Shown: piece after piece, positions 46,061-54,496 of the stretch
Numbering within the stretch: the stretch's first letter is position 1
Layout of the letters: each line of letters starts with the position of its first letter
Position numbers and translations under genes: made by a program
Assembly (NCBI RefSeq): GCF_000374585.1
Contig: NZ_KB894649.1
Span: forward strand, 62,001 to 126,000
DNA: 64,000 nt
Reading direction: 5' to 3'
Source of the DNA: Phocaeicola barnesiae DSM 18169 = JCM 13652
Lineage (GTDB): Bacteria; Bacteroidota; Bacteroidia; Bacteroidales; Bacteroidaceae
Notes under the pieces: model-generated
Databases searched by the model: none
Seen by the model: the letters and a program-made list of their open reading frames with translations, nothing else
Told to the model about the DNA's origin: nothing

Positions 46061-46951
46061 TCAAAACTTGAAGATATAAGAAACCACAACCGCCTTTACA
46101 CCTCCATCTGGATATTTTTCTTTATAATACTCCGTAAGGTCCTTATAGAAATAGAGATCTGGTGTAGGCCCTGCACTTCCTGATTTAGTGGAACAACCTA
46201 AAAACACATCAAATGAAGGGTAGTTCGTCTCATTTCCTGATTCATCCAGAAACGACCATTCCATGAAAGCTTGTACTTGTCCTTCCGGAGGCATCAGATT
46301 ATATATCTCCGGAATCTCCTCAGAATTTCTATTAATACCTTTTATGAGACCGGGACCCCATACGTTGGTATCGTCTTTTATTGCAATCCATTTTCCTAAA
46401 TATTCTTCATCAAAACCGGAATACAACAAATAATGATAATCTAACGGCAGAATGGGGTAAGTCTTTAAATCTTCTTCAACCACCGCTTTATTATCGGCTT
46501 CAACCGCATATCGGTACATCGGTAAAGGCTGCTCCTCATAATACCACTTGGGTATCAAATGTGAAGGTAAATCCTTTGAGTCTCTTTTTTCTTTAGACAA
46601 TATCTCGAGTAAATCATATTCTGTCCAGGCGGGTTGCCCCATACGATAATCCAAGTAACTTGTTCCGCTGATTTTTATTTTGTATTCATACCCTTCTTCA
46701 AACTCAAAGCCATCAATAGAAACAAGAGCTTCCCAATCCTTGGTATCATCCTTCTTTACAGCATATACATCAGACAAGTAATTAAATCCATCAGACCAGC
46801 CGGTACCTAGTATTTTTTCTGATGCAACCGTCAAGACATACTCCTTGTAACCTGTCACTTTTCTCCCTTCTTCATTTTCTTTATCACAACTGATAAAGAT
46901 AAATGCAAACAGGAACAACATCAGAATCCCCAATAGATCTTTAATTTTCAT
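46061..46951 (-). CDS. DUF4377-like lipoprotein, paralogue signal of the next gene
   Basis: 296 residues from ATG 46951, with lipobox FISC. An upstream in-frame GTG at 47011 is rejected because the signal peptide would be buried. The first domain (EYVLTVASEKILGTG, then WEALVSIDGFEFEEGYEYKIKISG) resembles DUF4377 with its heat-shock-HslJ-like partner. The rest is unassigned. Its signal peptide is nearly identical at DNA level to that of the gene upstream, with which it forms an operon. Confidence 0.7.
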   Translation of the reverse strand: MKIKDLLGILMLFLFAFIFISCDKENEEGRKVTGYKEYVLTVASEKILGTGWSDGFNYLSDVYAVKKDDTKDWEALVSIDGFEFEEGYEYKIKISGTSYLDYRMGQPAWTEYDLLEILSKEKRDSKDLPSHLIPKWYYEEQPLPMYRYAVEADNKAVVEEDLKTYPILPLDYHYLLYSGFDEEYLGKWIAIKDDTNVWGPGLIKGINRNSEEIPEIYNLMPPEGQVQAFMEWSFLDESGNETNYPSFDVFLGCSTKSGSAGPTPDLYFYKDLTEYYKEKYPDGGVKAVVVSYIFKF

Positions 46952-47029
46952 CCCTTTAATTTTTGAGACTATAATTTCGTTTTTACTTTCATTTTCTCTA
47001 TCGTTTCCCACTCGTCATACACTTCCATA

Positions 47030-47593
47030 TCATTCGTACACTCCTTCGAAATGATATACTATTTTCGGAAAATCTTCATATTTATCGCCGTTAATCCACA
47101 ATTCCATAGGAGAAACATTGAATGCTATAAAATTTGCATTAACCAAGGCATCACCACCATAGTTTTTTGAAAATACAATTCTGATGGTAGGAGGAGCACC
47201 ATATCCCCCCAATATCTCAACATCTTTAGGATTCAATGTAAAGTTTATGGTGCTATCATCCCGCTGGTCAAAATAATAACCAGCAATGACTTCTATTTCG
47301 CCTATCTCATTGAATCGGTCTGACAGGACTTCATCCGATATTAATTCCATATATGGTTGTAATGACAGATTAAACTTTAGAGAATCATATGAGATTGTCA
47401 TTGCGTTTTGTAATGTTTGGTCAAAACCATTCGGACCACTAACATGCACAGTACCATGATAAGTACCTTTCATTTCAAACAGTGCTTGCTGGATATCTTC
47501 TTTTGAGAAACCATTTTCGTCTTTATCGCAACTGATAAAGGTAAATGCAAACAGGAACAACATTAGAGTTCCCAATAAATGTTTTGTTTTCAG
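47030..47593 (-). CDS. DUF4840-like lipoprotein with non-ATG start
   Basis: 188 residues if started at CTG 47591-47593, where the text LKTKHLLGTLMLFLFAFTFISC lines up with MKIKDLLGILMLFLFAFIFISC of the paralogue. The codon that should be ATG is CTG; a TTG at 47575 gives a shorter alternative. The mature part (KGTYHGTVHVSG, NFTLNPKDVEILGGYG) looks like DUF4840. Either it uses CTG/TTG initiation or it is weakly expressed. Confidence 0.6.
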   Translation of the reverse strand: MKTKHLLGTLMLFLFAFTFISCDKDENGFSKEDIQQALFEMKGTYHGTVHVSGPNGFDQTLQNAMTISYDSLKFNLSLQPYMELISDEVLSDRFNEIGEIEVIAGYYFDQRDDSTINFTLNPKDVEILGGYGAPPTIRIVFSKNYGGDALVNANFIAFNVSPMELWINGDKYEDFPKIVYHFEGVYE

Positions 47594-47730
47594 AAATTAC
47601 GAAAAAGGTCTAAGTGATTGAAAATGAGTTGCAGTTACCAACTCATAGTAGTAATAGGTTACGAATTAGTTAGTTATCTGCTGTTTTATTCTTCTGCGCG
47701 TTGCGTAACCTTCAAAGAACTCTTCGTATG

Positions 47731-47762
47731 CAAAAGTAGCACTTTAATGGCATATATTGAAA
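47731..47762 (-). promoter_or_regulatory. Promoter of the paralogous lipoprotein pair
   Basis: On the minus strand TTTC (47759-47762), 20 bp, TACTTTTG (47731-47738). It deviates from consensus at one base. It also shows the chromosomal backbone extends at least this far before the mobile remnant. Confidence 0.5.
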
Positions 47763-47861
47763 TAAAAATCCAGCTTTTTAAGCTCCACAGACAAGTTTTT
47801 CCGTAAAAGCGAATTTATTCGTAGGAACATCATCATCAATAAATTGACGACCATGTTCCTA

Positions 47862-48068
47862 CTATTGCATAAGCATAGAAAAGGGCTTTGCGTCACGCCT
47901 GAACCATGTCCAGACTGATGATGCAAGGCCCCTTTCTTTTTTTTTGCTTATGCCACAAGCGGTGCTTTTACGGCTGTTACCTGTTGATTTTCTTTTTTTG
48001 TCGGTTCCTCTAATCGAAAACGGAATGTTTGCCGATTTCACGTTTTCGCCGCATCCTTTTTTTGACAT
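47862..48068 (-). CDS. Short basic frame in mobile-element leader, doubtful
   Basis: 68 residues, Lys/Arg-rich (KKGCGENVKSANIPFSIRG, TDKKRKSTGNSRKSTACG). It sits downstream of a good minus-strand promoter and overlaps a hairpin, so it could be a leader of a lost mobilisation gene rather than a protein. No family recognised. Confidence 0.25.
   Translation of the reverse strand: MSKKGCGENVKSANIPFSIRGTDKKRKSTGNSRKSTACGISKKKERGLASSVWTWFRRDAKPFSMLMQ
47883..47945 (+). terminator. Terminator hairpin with long T-tract in mobile remnant
   Basis: GGGCTTTGCGTCA (47883-47895) pairs fully with TGATGCAAGGCCC (47919-47931) in RNA, allowing two G-U pairs, followed by CTTTCTTTTTTTTT. The outer flanks CATAAGCA and TGCTTATG are also complementary. 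No plus-strand gene is left upstream. Confidence 0.5.
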
Positions 48069-48184
48069 TTCCTTTCTTTCTTTTCCCGGAACATTTCATA
48101 TCCAATATGCCTTCACATCCGTTTACCTCCATTTTGATGGTCTTTCAGGCAGTCGCATCAGGTGGATCGTTCCCGTTCTGGGTG

Positions 48185-48215
48185 CAAAGGTAAATCCGGG
48201 ATTGGGATGCTCAAT
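48185..48215 (-). promoter_or_regulatory. Orphan minus-strand promoter
   Basis: ATTG (48212-48215), 19 bp, TACCTTTG (48185-48192) on the minus strand, nearly consensus. It reads leftward into a region with no clear gene; the gene it served is probably lost. Confidence 0.45.
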
Positions 48216-48426
48216 GGTTTTTAGAAAAAATCTCCAGCCCTGCGGGTAGTATTTTTTCTTTGAAAACCCTTGCTCTACCCACTCCCTACCTTTTTGAAGC
48301 ACCCGAAACGAAAACGACCGAAGCGACAGAAAGACGCATTAAAAAAAATGTCGGATAAACGGGAGGCATATAATGTTGGAAACTCAACTCCCTCAGCTCT
48401 TGAATCCGCATTAAAAATAAAAACAA

Positions 48427-48781
48427 ATGGATATGGAAGCAGCAGTAGCAACAAAATTCGTGAAGTGGGAAGTTCCGACATTGGAAAGCCTACATGAGTG
48501 CAAGGTTTACAGACTTCGTATGAAAGTGAACAATGGCGAGGTGCTGAACAGAGAGGAAAAGAATTGGATAACCGAAAAGGTAAAACAGCAATACCTATTT
48601 CAAAAGTGCGATACCATTGCAAGGATGGCGGTTTGACTTCTCCGACATACTGAGGACATTCCTTGTAAGCCAGTACGGACAATGGAGAGAATACAAGGCT
48701 ATGGACAAGACGGCACTCCGCAAGATATTGTACGGAAGAATTGACAGAATAGTAGAACTTGACAAACGACACCCAAAATGA
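48427..48781 (+). pseudogene. Conjugative-element hypothetical gene, +1 frameshift
   Basis: The frame starts at 48427 and reads FVKWEVPTLESLHECKVYRL and RLRMKVNNGEVLNREEKNWI, then runs out at 48636. Removing one A from the run 48582-48585 restores a frame reading NSNTYFKSAIPLQGWRFDFS through DILRTFLVSQYGQWREYKAM to 48781. That is the layout I recall for a ~117-residue gene of CTnDOT-like elements. The stop overlaps the next start as ATGA, so the operon order is preserved. Confidence 0.7.
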
Positions 48782-48993
48782 CAGCAGCAATGAACATAAG
48801 ACAGACAGCGCAATCCGTTGGACTTGCAGTATTCACATTTCTGTTGCGCTGTTTCCTTTGGATAGTCAATATCCTTTGGTACATCATCAGAGAAATAGTC
48901 TGTGGAGTATTCCGAATGGTTATCAATGTAATGGTATTCATCATATTCCTCATTGCCATTTTCGGCTTTCTCCTATGGCTACTGACACTTTGA
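48778..48993 (+). CDS. Small two-helix membrane protein of the conjugative remnant
   Basis: 71 residues. After a short polar N-terminus nearly all residues are hydrophobic (LAVFTFLLRCFLWIVNILWY; FIIFLIAIFGFLLWLLTL), giving two membrane spans. The start overlaps the previous stop. Unknown function; typical companion gene in Bacteroidales conjugative elements. Confidence 0.6.
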   Translation: MTAAMNIRQTAQSVGLAVFTFLLRCFLWIVNILWYIIREIVCGVFRMVINVMVFIIFLIAIFGFLLWLLTL

Positions 48994-49017
48994 ATTAATT
49001 CCCAAAAGCATAACATT

Positions 49018-49236
49018 ATGAAACGATACAGCAAGACAGCAGCGCAGCAATGCAGATTTTACGAGGTGGACAACATCTTTGAGTATATGGTGGAAACCTA
49101 CATCAACGGCAACCATTCAACCCTAAGAAGGCTATACCACGAACTCAACAAGGAAGCGAGAAAGGATTTTATCGGTTTTCTTTTGGTGGAATGCCCCCCA
49201 CAATACCACACGGAGATTTTACAAGAGATTGTCTGA
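49018..49236 (+). CDS. Conjugative-element hypothetical protein
   Basis: 72 residues, cytoplasmic and helical (QCRFYEVDNIFEYMVETYIN, RRLYHELNKEARKDFIGFLL). It is evenly spaced within the small-gene cluster before pcfK, 24 bp after the membrane-protein gene. No function known. Confidence 0.6.
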   Translation: MKRYSKTAAQQCRFYEVDNIFEYMVETYINGNHSTLRRLYHELNKEARKDFIGFLLVECPPQYHTEILQEIV

Positions 49237-49254
49237 CCACATAAAGGAACGGAT

Positions 49255-49512
49255 ATGAACAGGACAACGGAAAAGATACCCACATGGAGTTTAGCCTACA
49301 TCATCAATGGCGATGCAACCGCACTCACAGACGATGAAGTTCAGACAATAGACAGATGGATGAAGCAATGGCAAGTACAAGATGTTTCACCCCTCACAGA
49401 TGAAGAAGGGAACGCACAGCCTTATTTCACCCATTACCCCCTTTTCGGACTTCCCACAGAAGTGGAAGATTGCGAGATACTTTATTTGAACGACAACCCG
49501 ACTAAAATTTGA
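49255..49512 (+). CDS. DUF6926-like conjugative-element protein
   Basis: 85 residues. IPTWSLAYIINGDATALTDD, then DRWMKQWQVQDVSP and YFTHYPLFGLPTEVEDCEIL match my memory of DUF6926 proteins found next to pcfK in Bacteroidales elements. Family assignment from memory. It lies 4 bp before the truncated pcfK. Confidence 0.55.
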   Translation: MNRTTEKIPTWSLAYIINGDATALTDDEVQTIDRWMKQWQVQDVSPLTDEEGNAQPYFTHYPLFGLPTEVEDCEILYLNDNPTKI

Positions 49513-49516
49513 GATT

Positions 49517-49693
49517 ATGAAAGGAACAGACCATTTCAAACGAACCATACAGATGTTTTTGGAGCAGAGAGCAGCGGAAGATGAACTATTCGCCAAAAGC
49601 TACCGCAACCCAGCTAAGAACATAGACGATTGTGTCACATGCCTGGTTGCTATTGTTTTCTGTTTCATGCGGTTTACCTCATTTTGTTTATAA
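49517..49693 (+). pseudogene. pcfK: PcfK-like gene, truncated after ~41 codons
   Basis: The first ~41 codons read MKGTDHFKRTIQMFLEQRAA then EDELFAKSYRNPAKNIDDCV, the N-terminus of PcfK-like proteins of Bacteroidales conjugative elements. From ~49640 the frame turns into an unrelated hydrophobic tail (CLVAIVFCFMRF) and stops at 49693. The junction marks where the element was cut by a deletion or by insertion of the fimbrial locus. Confidence 0.75.
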
Positions 49694-49709
49694 TTTCTCC
49701 TATGAAAAT

Positions 49710-49740
49710 GCAGCCCGCTTACCTTGCGGTAGCGGGCTGC
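49710..49740. terminator. GC-rich hairpin with GNRA-like loop
   Basis: The minus strand forms GCAGCCCGCTACC / GCAA / GGT-A-AGCGGGCTGC, a long stem with one bulged A and a GCAA tetraloop, followed by ATTTT. It stands next to the terminator at 49771 and could stop transcription from either side. Confidence 0.55.
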
Positions 49741-49770
49741 GGTGTCTGTATGATGTTGCCGGGCACAAAA

Positions 49771-49791
49771 GCTCCCGCCCGGAACGGGAGT
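49771..49791 (-). terminator. Terminator of the fimbrial operon
   Basis: On the minus strand CTCCCG and CGGGAG pair around a 7-nt loop, followed by CTTTTGT, one base after the last fimbrillin stop codon. Confidence 0.65.
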
Positions 49792-51456
49792 TTATTGATT
49801 ATTCTTGACCACAAAATTATCTGCAGTAAATCCAACCCGTGTTACCCAATCGCTACCCTCAAATGCAGTCTTCATGTCTGCATCTTTCACATAAATGGTT
49901 ATCTTGCTCTTTTCGAGATTATAGAAAGGCGACTCGCTATCATCACCTGGAGTATAATTGAAGGTCGGTACAGCCTCGCAAAGAGACAGGTCTATGGTTG
50001 TCAAAGAACTGCACCCGACGAAAACTGTATTATTGAATACACTGGTTTCCGGTCCGAATGATACGCTTGTCAAACTGCTACAATTGCGAAATAAGGCAGC
50101 TTCTATGCTGGCGACTTTCGTTTTACTCAAGTCAATCGTTGTCAGACTCGTACAGCCCCAGAAAGAAGAGAACTCCATTACTTCCAGTGTGGATGGAAAT
50201 TCCACAGACTGTAATGCTGTACATTCAGAGAACGTACTACCATTCCAAGAATCACCAATCACTTTTAATCCTTCGGGGAGCTTGATGGAAACCAATCCTG
50301 TTATTTGCACAAAAGCCCGGGCTGGAATGGAGGCGAGCTTTGCCCCCTTAAGGTCGAGTGAGAGCGTTGCATCGGTATTATTTGTCATATATTTCTTCAA
50401 GGCGGCAATGTCCGCATCATTCATCGGGCCTGATATGGCAAGGCTTCCATCCGTACCGATAGCATCCACTATCAATTGGGGATTTTCTGCAATCTGTCCT
50501 TCTTTGTATGTCGTAATGCTATTATTGTTTTTATCAACTTTTGGATCCTTCTGTTCCTCAGCTTCACCTTCTCCATTATCCGCAATAACAGGCCCTCCGT
50601 CATACCAGTTCTCTACCGTAACAGACGAGATGGTAATCATGTTCTTGCCCACCGTCAGGGCGTAGGTATAGCTGTTCGAGGCAGACAAAGCGGGTATGCC
50701 TTTCACAAGAAGCTCCTTTGTGTCGTCGCTGTCGTCTGCCTTTACCGTCACGGAGAGGAACGTTTCCGACTCATTCAGCGTGGTAGGACTAAGCAGGGCG
50801 TAGAACTTCCCGTTGTCATCCTTATAAGCATTTACTGCAATGCCGCCGGTTTTCGGTGTTCCGTTCTCATAACCGGACGTGTTGCCATGCACGGAGATAG
50901 CGGTGACGCTGTATCCGGTCTTGTACTGGTCGAGGAACTTAATATCGCCGATAACCACACGTGCCATCTTGCGTGTCAGATTGAGCGTTATGCTTCCGTC
51001 CGCCGAGGCCGGCTTGGTCTGGGCTCCGGAATAGGTCATGTAGTCGGCGTTCCCAATGGCTTCGAGCGAGTTTTGCTCCTTGGGCACGTCGAAGGTGGTC
51101 ATGGAGGCATTGTTCTTGTCAACCGGGTAATAGGCGTTGAAAGTGAGCGACGAGCTTGTCCACTTCAAGTAACCGCTTTCGGGACCCCAGTCCGCGCCTT
51201 CCTTCGTGTAGATTACGGCGTCTTGGCCTTCTGTTCCGACAGATATCCGGTCGCCGTCCTTGAATGCGGTCTGTTGTGTGTCATCGGTCGGAAAACTTCT
51301 GGTAATCACGTTCTTGCCGGCCGTAGCGTTGACACGCACGGCGAGCGGGTCGTTTGGATAGGAGATATTCTCCAGGTCATCGTTGCTGCAAGCGGCAAGC
51401 AGGGCAAGCAGGGCAGCAGCTCCAAAATATTTCATTCTTTTCATTTGATATGTCAT
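49792..51456 (-). CDS. Fimbrillin-family lipoprotein with LRR tail
   Basis: 554 residues. Lipobox LAAC. Residues ~25-290 form a fimbrillin (Mfa-like) domain with KNVITRSFPTD near the expected RgpA/RgpB-type cleavage site and strands such as SGYLKWTSSSLTFNAYYPVD. The C-terminal ~230 residues have LRR_5/BspA-like repeats (IKLPEGLKVIG, VEFPSTLEVMEF, FRNCSSLTSVSFG, FVGCSSLTTIDLS). Such a fusion could place an adhesive LRR at a fimbrial tip. It is last in the operon. Tandem ATGs make 51456 or 51444 the start. Confidence 0.85.
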   Translation of the reverse strand: MTYQMKRMKYFGAAALLALLAACSNDDLENISYPNDPLAVRVNATAGKNVITRSFPTDDTQQTAFKDGDRISVGTEGQDAVIYTKEGADWGPESGYLKWTSSSLTFNAYYPVDKNNASMTTFDVPKEQNSLEAIGNADYMTYSGAQTKPASADGSITLNLTRKMARVVIGDIKFLDQYKTGYSVTAISVHGNTSGYENGTPKTGGIAVNAYKDDNGKFYALLSPTTLNESETFLSVTVKADDSDDTKELLVKGIPALSASNSYTYALTVGKNMITISSVTVENWYDGGPVIADNGEGEAEEQKDPKVDKNNNSITTYKEGQIAENPQLIVDAIGTDGSLAISGPMNDADIAALKKYMTNNTDATLSLDLKGAKLASIPARAFVQITGLVSIKLPEGLKVIGDSWNGSTFSECTALQSVEFPSTLEVMEFSSFWGCTSLTTIDLSKTKVASIEAALFRNCSSLTSVSFGPETSVFNNTVFVGCSSLTTIDLSLCEAVPTFNYTPGDDSESPFYNLEKSKITIYVKDADMKTAFEGSDWVTRVGFTADNFVVKNNQ

Positions 51457-51474
51457 TTTGTATGTTATATGTGT

Positions 51475-52446
51475 TTATTCAGTCTCCAAGTTCCCGTTGT
51501 CATCGGTTGTCCACTCGGAAGCGGAAATATTTTCGATGTTCGTGATGTCTTTGCCCACAAGCAGGTTAAGCGTATAGGCGTTGCCTTCTTTGAAGGCAAA
51601 TTCCGCATTGTTATAGACAAAGGTGCGTTCATCATCGACAATGAAGGTTATCGTGAAAGCCGCCGTCTGCGGCACAAGGATGGCTTCGGCACTCTTGCTG
51701 TAGCCTTCAACGGCAGCGTCGGAGAGCATCATCTTGATTTCCGATTTGCCGCCTGTGGCACTCACGCTGCCACTGGTAAGGTTCATAGTGTATCCGGTCT
51801 GGGTTTCACCCAATGTGACGGAGTTCAGCGAGGGTGTTGCACCATTCTGCGTCATCTCCGTGCCGTAGCGGATATTCACTGTCAGCTTGCTCAGCGCATG
51901 CCCCATTTTTACGTTCAGCTTCTTGGTGTCGGTATCATAATAAATGTCGTTGCCTGTCTCCGGTGCATTGGGCGTGACACTGGCGGCGGCGTAGAGTACG
52001 TCCGACTTTCGGCCGTTCTCTTCGATTGTCTGGTCCGATTCCACATTTCCGGTAAACTGGTTACTCAAATTGGTATTTTCGTTATATGGGGCGTATGCCG
52101 TCACATTGACAGGAGTGGACTCGTTTTGCCAGAGCATCAACCACGGGGTAGTCTTGTCGCTTTTATAGGAAGCCCATATGCCGGAATCGTCCTTTTTCAT
52201 ATACACGTTGCTGAATGTGTAGGTGGAGTTGTTTTCGTTCTCCACGAACAGCCCAAATTCTGCCAGCCCGTTTTCGGCATAGCCTACTGCACGGGTCTGC
52301 ATATTGTTCACTCCGGCTTCCAACCGAATCACGTTGTCATCGGGCAGCACGCTTTGCTGTGTACCCGTAAGCTCGTCGTCGTTCGAGCAGCCTGTCAGCA
52401 CTGTGGCGGCAAGGACTGCAAGGGTCAAAATGTTTGCTTTTTTCAT
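51475..52446 (-). CDS. Fimbrillin family protein
   Basis: 323 residues, lipobox LTGC. QTRAVGYAEN near the N-terminus resembles the Arg-directed maturation site of Mfa-like fimbrillins. The rest is a typical two-domain fimbrillin (VNVTAYAPYNENTN, KLNVKMGHALSKLTVNIRYG, PQTAAFTITFIVDDER). As the plainest module of the four it is the likely shaft subunit. It lies between the two larger fimbrillins with gaps of 18 and 83 bp. Confidence 0.88.
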   Translation of the reverse strand: MKKANILTLAVLAATVLTGCSNDDELTGTQQSVLPDDNVIRLEAGVNNMQTRAVGYAENGLAEFGLFVENENNSTYTFSNVYMKKDDSGIWASYKSDKTTPWLMLWQNESTPVNVTAYAPYNENTNLSNQFTGNVESDQTIEENGRKSDVLYAAASVTPNAPETGNDIYYDTDTKKLNVKMGHALSKLTVNIRYGTEMTQNGATPSLNSVTLGETQTGYTMNLTSGSVSATGGKSEIKMMLSDAAVEGYSKSAEAILVPQTAAFTITFIVDDERTFVYNNAEFAFKEGNAYTLNLLVGKDITNIENISASEWTTDDNGNLETE

Positions 52447-52529
52447 TTGAACTATTTTCTGTTAAGTTGTTAATTATTTATCTTTCAAAGATTCCTTTTT
52501 CGGATGGAACCGGAATTCCGTCCGACGGT

Positions 52530-54449
52530 TTATTTTTCCTCCAATGTCGGCAGCGCTCCGTTGAGTACGTACTTCCAGCTTTCAGAATTCAATGCGGCGT
52601 TCATCTGTGTAACGGCATTCTGCCAGTCGCCGTCCGTCACCTTGGTGGTTTCGCCGGTACCTACCTGGTCTTCACCGATGCCTTGTTCCTGGCCGTTGTC
52701 TCCCCAGTAGCAGGCGGTGATGATACCGCCATACGGCATGAGGCCCTTGAAGTTCCGTCCCGCCACGCCGCCTGTGGCTCCTCCCGGGCCGCTGACAGTC
52801 CCTTTGGCATGGTAGCAGGCAGTCAGGGTGCCTAAATCGTTGCTTCCCGTTACGCCGCCTACATAGACGGTGCCGCTTCCGCTACCGGTCACGCTGCCCC
52901 AGGCATAGCAGGCTTTGAGGGTGCTGGATGAGCCGTTGTTTCCCACTACACCGCCGGCAAAATAGGAGCCTGTACCGCTACTTTCAATGGTCACGTTGCC
53001 CGTGGCATAGCAGGCGGTCAGGGTGGCACCACTATTCGTAGATCCCGCTATGCCGCCGGCATAGGTCACGCCCTTCACTGTGGCCGAGGAGCTGCATCCG
53101 GTAAGGGAACCGCCCACTTGGAAGCCTACTACACCGCCTGCGATGCTATGACTACCGCTACAGCTGACGCTGCCCGACACCGAGCAGTTTTCAATGTTGC
53201 CATAGCTCCATCCCGCCACGCCGCCGACATCGCTCGTACCGTTATCGCTTTCTATCTGTACGTCCTTCAGCGTCACGTCCTTCACCTTGCCGCCGGAGCC
53301 GATGCAGCCGAACAGGCCCACATAGCGGTCACTCGTCGTAACGGTCAACCCCGTGATGGTATGGCCGCCGCCGTCGAAGGTGCCGGTGTATGGGTTGTCA
53401 TAGGTTCCTATCGGCGTCCAGTTGATGCCTGTCAGGTCGATGTCGTTGTCGAGGGTGATGTTGATGTCGGTATTACCGCTGTTCACCTCATCTGCCGCTA
53501 CCTTCAGTCCTTCACCGCTGTAAATGGTGATGGTTCGGGTATTGGAATCGTATGAGTAGGCTTCGGTCGCTTCTGCGCCATCAATGGAAGTACCGTTTTC
53601 CCAGTCCGACACGCTGATGCCCGCATCGTCCAGTTTGATGTTGTCGCGTCCCAGCACAAGGTTCACCGTAGTGTATCTGCCCGGTTGCAGGTCTATGCCT
53701 GAAGGGTGGGTATAGGTATATACCTTGCCGTTCTCCAGCGTGACGTTGATGGTGCGGAACCCGCTCTGCCCGGGAATCATGATGCCGGCAAAGCTGGCGG
53801 ATGTGCCCGTGAAGGGAATCACCACAAGGTTTTGACCGGTGGCCGGGGTTACCTCGACAGGATTCTCTAAATAATTCACGGTGGCTTCGGTGCATGCGAC
53901 TGCCGTTACCGAAACCACTTCGGGAGCAATTGTCCACTCGTTGCGGAACGAAAGGTTTACCACGAGCTTTGCCATTACATGCTCAAACTCCAGTTTCACG
54001 GCAGAACCGGTGGGCTTGGCCGTGGTCCTCGCCACCAGCAGGTCGCTCGCGGTCTGGTTATTGAAGTCCAGCGTATAGGGGTCGGCATCGTAATCGGTAG
54101 CTCCGTTGCGCTCGGGATAGATGCCGAGGAAATAGTGGTCGGACGTATTGTCGGCCCAAAGCATCTGCGGCTCGGCGGTCCATGTGCCGTCGCCGCCTAA
54201 TGTATTGATGGAGTTGTCCACCACAAGCCGCTGCATGTCGTTGTCGGCTCCTAACCAGGCATAGACACTGATGCGGTCATTCGTCTCGAAGGTGGTCGAG
54301 TTGCCGCTATGGACCACACGGGTCATGGCTCCCACGGATGCCGTTACCCTTATCTGTCCAAGGTCTTGCGGTGGCAGTACATCGCTGTCGGTGCTGCACG
54401 CAGCCAACAGGATAGCGGTTGTTGCCAATAATAGATTCTTTATATTCAT
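52530..54449 (-). CDS. Fimbrillin family protein with GLUG repeats
   Basis: 639 residues, lipobox LAAC. The N-terminal ~290 residues are a fimbrillin domain (AMTRVVHSGNSTTFETNDRI, KLEFEHVMAKLVVNLSF). The C-terminal half begins YSYDSNTRTITIYSGEGL and holds at least five GLUG-type repeats (VGLFGCIGSGGKVKDV, VGGVAGWSYGNIENCS, GGVVGFQVGGSL, AGGIAGSTNSGATL, AGGVVGNNGSSSTL). GLUG repeats form beta-solenoids in adhesins, so a tip or decorating adhesin is likely. Confidence 0.88.
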   Translation of the reverse strand: MNIKNLLLATTAILLAACSTDSDVLPPQDLGQIRVTASVGAMTRVVHSGNSTTFETNDRISVYAWLGADNDMQRLVVDNSINTLGGDGTWTAEPQMLWADNTSDHYFLGIYPERNGATDYDADPYTLDFNNQTASDLLVARTTAKPTGSAVKLEFEHVMAKLVVNLSFRNEWTIAPEVVSVTAVACTEATVNYLENPVEVTPATGQNLVVIPFTGTSASFAGIMIPGQSGFRTINVTLENGKVYTYTHPSGIDLQPGRYTTVNLVLGRDNIKLDDAGISVSDWENGTSIDGAEATEAYSYDSNTRTITIYSGEGLKVAADEVNSGNTDINITLDNDIDLTGINWTPIGTYDNPYTGTFDGGGHTITGLTVTTSDRYVGLFGCIGSGGKVKDVTLKDVQIESDNGTSDVGGVAGWSYGNIENCSVSGSVSCSGSHSIAGGVVGFQVGGSLTGCSSSATVKGVTYAGGIAGSTNSGATLTACYATGNVTIESSGTGSYFAGGVVGNNGSSSTLKACYAWGSVTGSGSGTVYVGGVTGSNDLGTLTACYHAKGTVSGPGGATGGVAGRNFKGLMPYGGIITACYWGDNGQEQGIGEDQVGTGETTKVTDGDWQNAVTQMNAALNSESWKYVLNGALPTLEEK

Positions 54450-54496
54450 ACGTTTGCTGTTTTAATCAGTTATAAATATATAGTCAGCACAGCGGT

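Noticed and set aside
50476-52473. 665-codon open frame on the plus strand opposite the fimbrillin genes
   Set aside because: It is complementary to two clear fimbrillin genes with signal peptides and lipoboxes and resembles no family; a codon-bias shadow.
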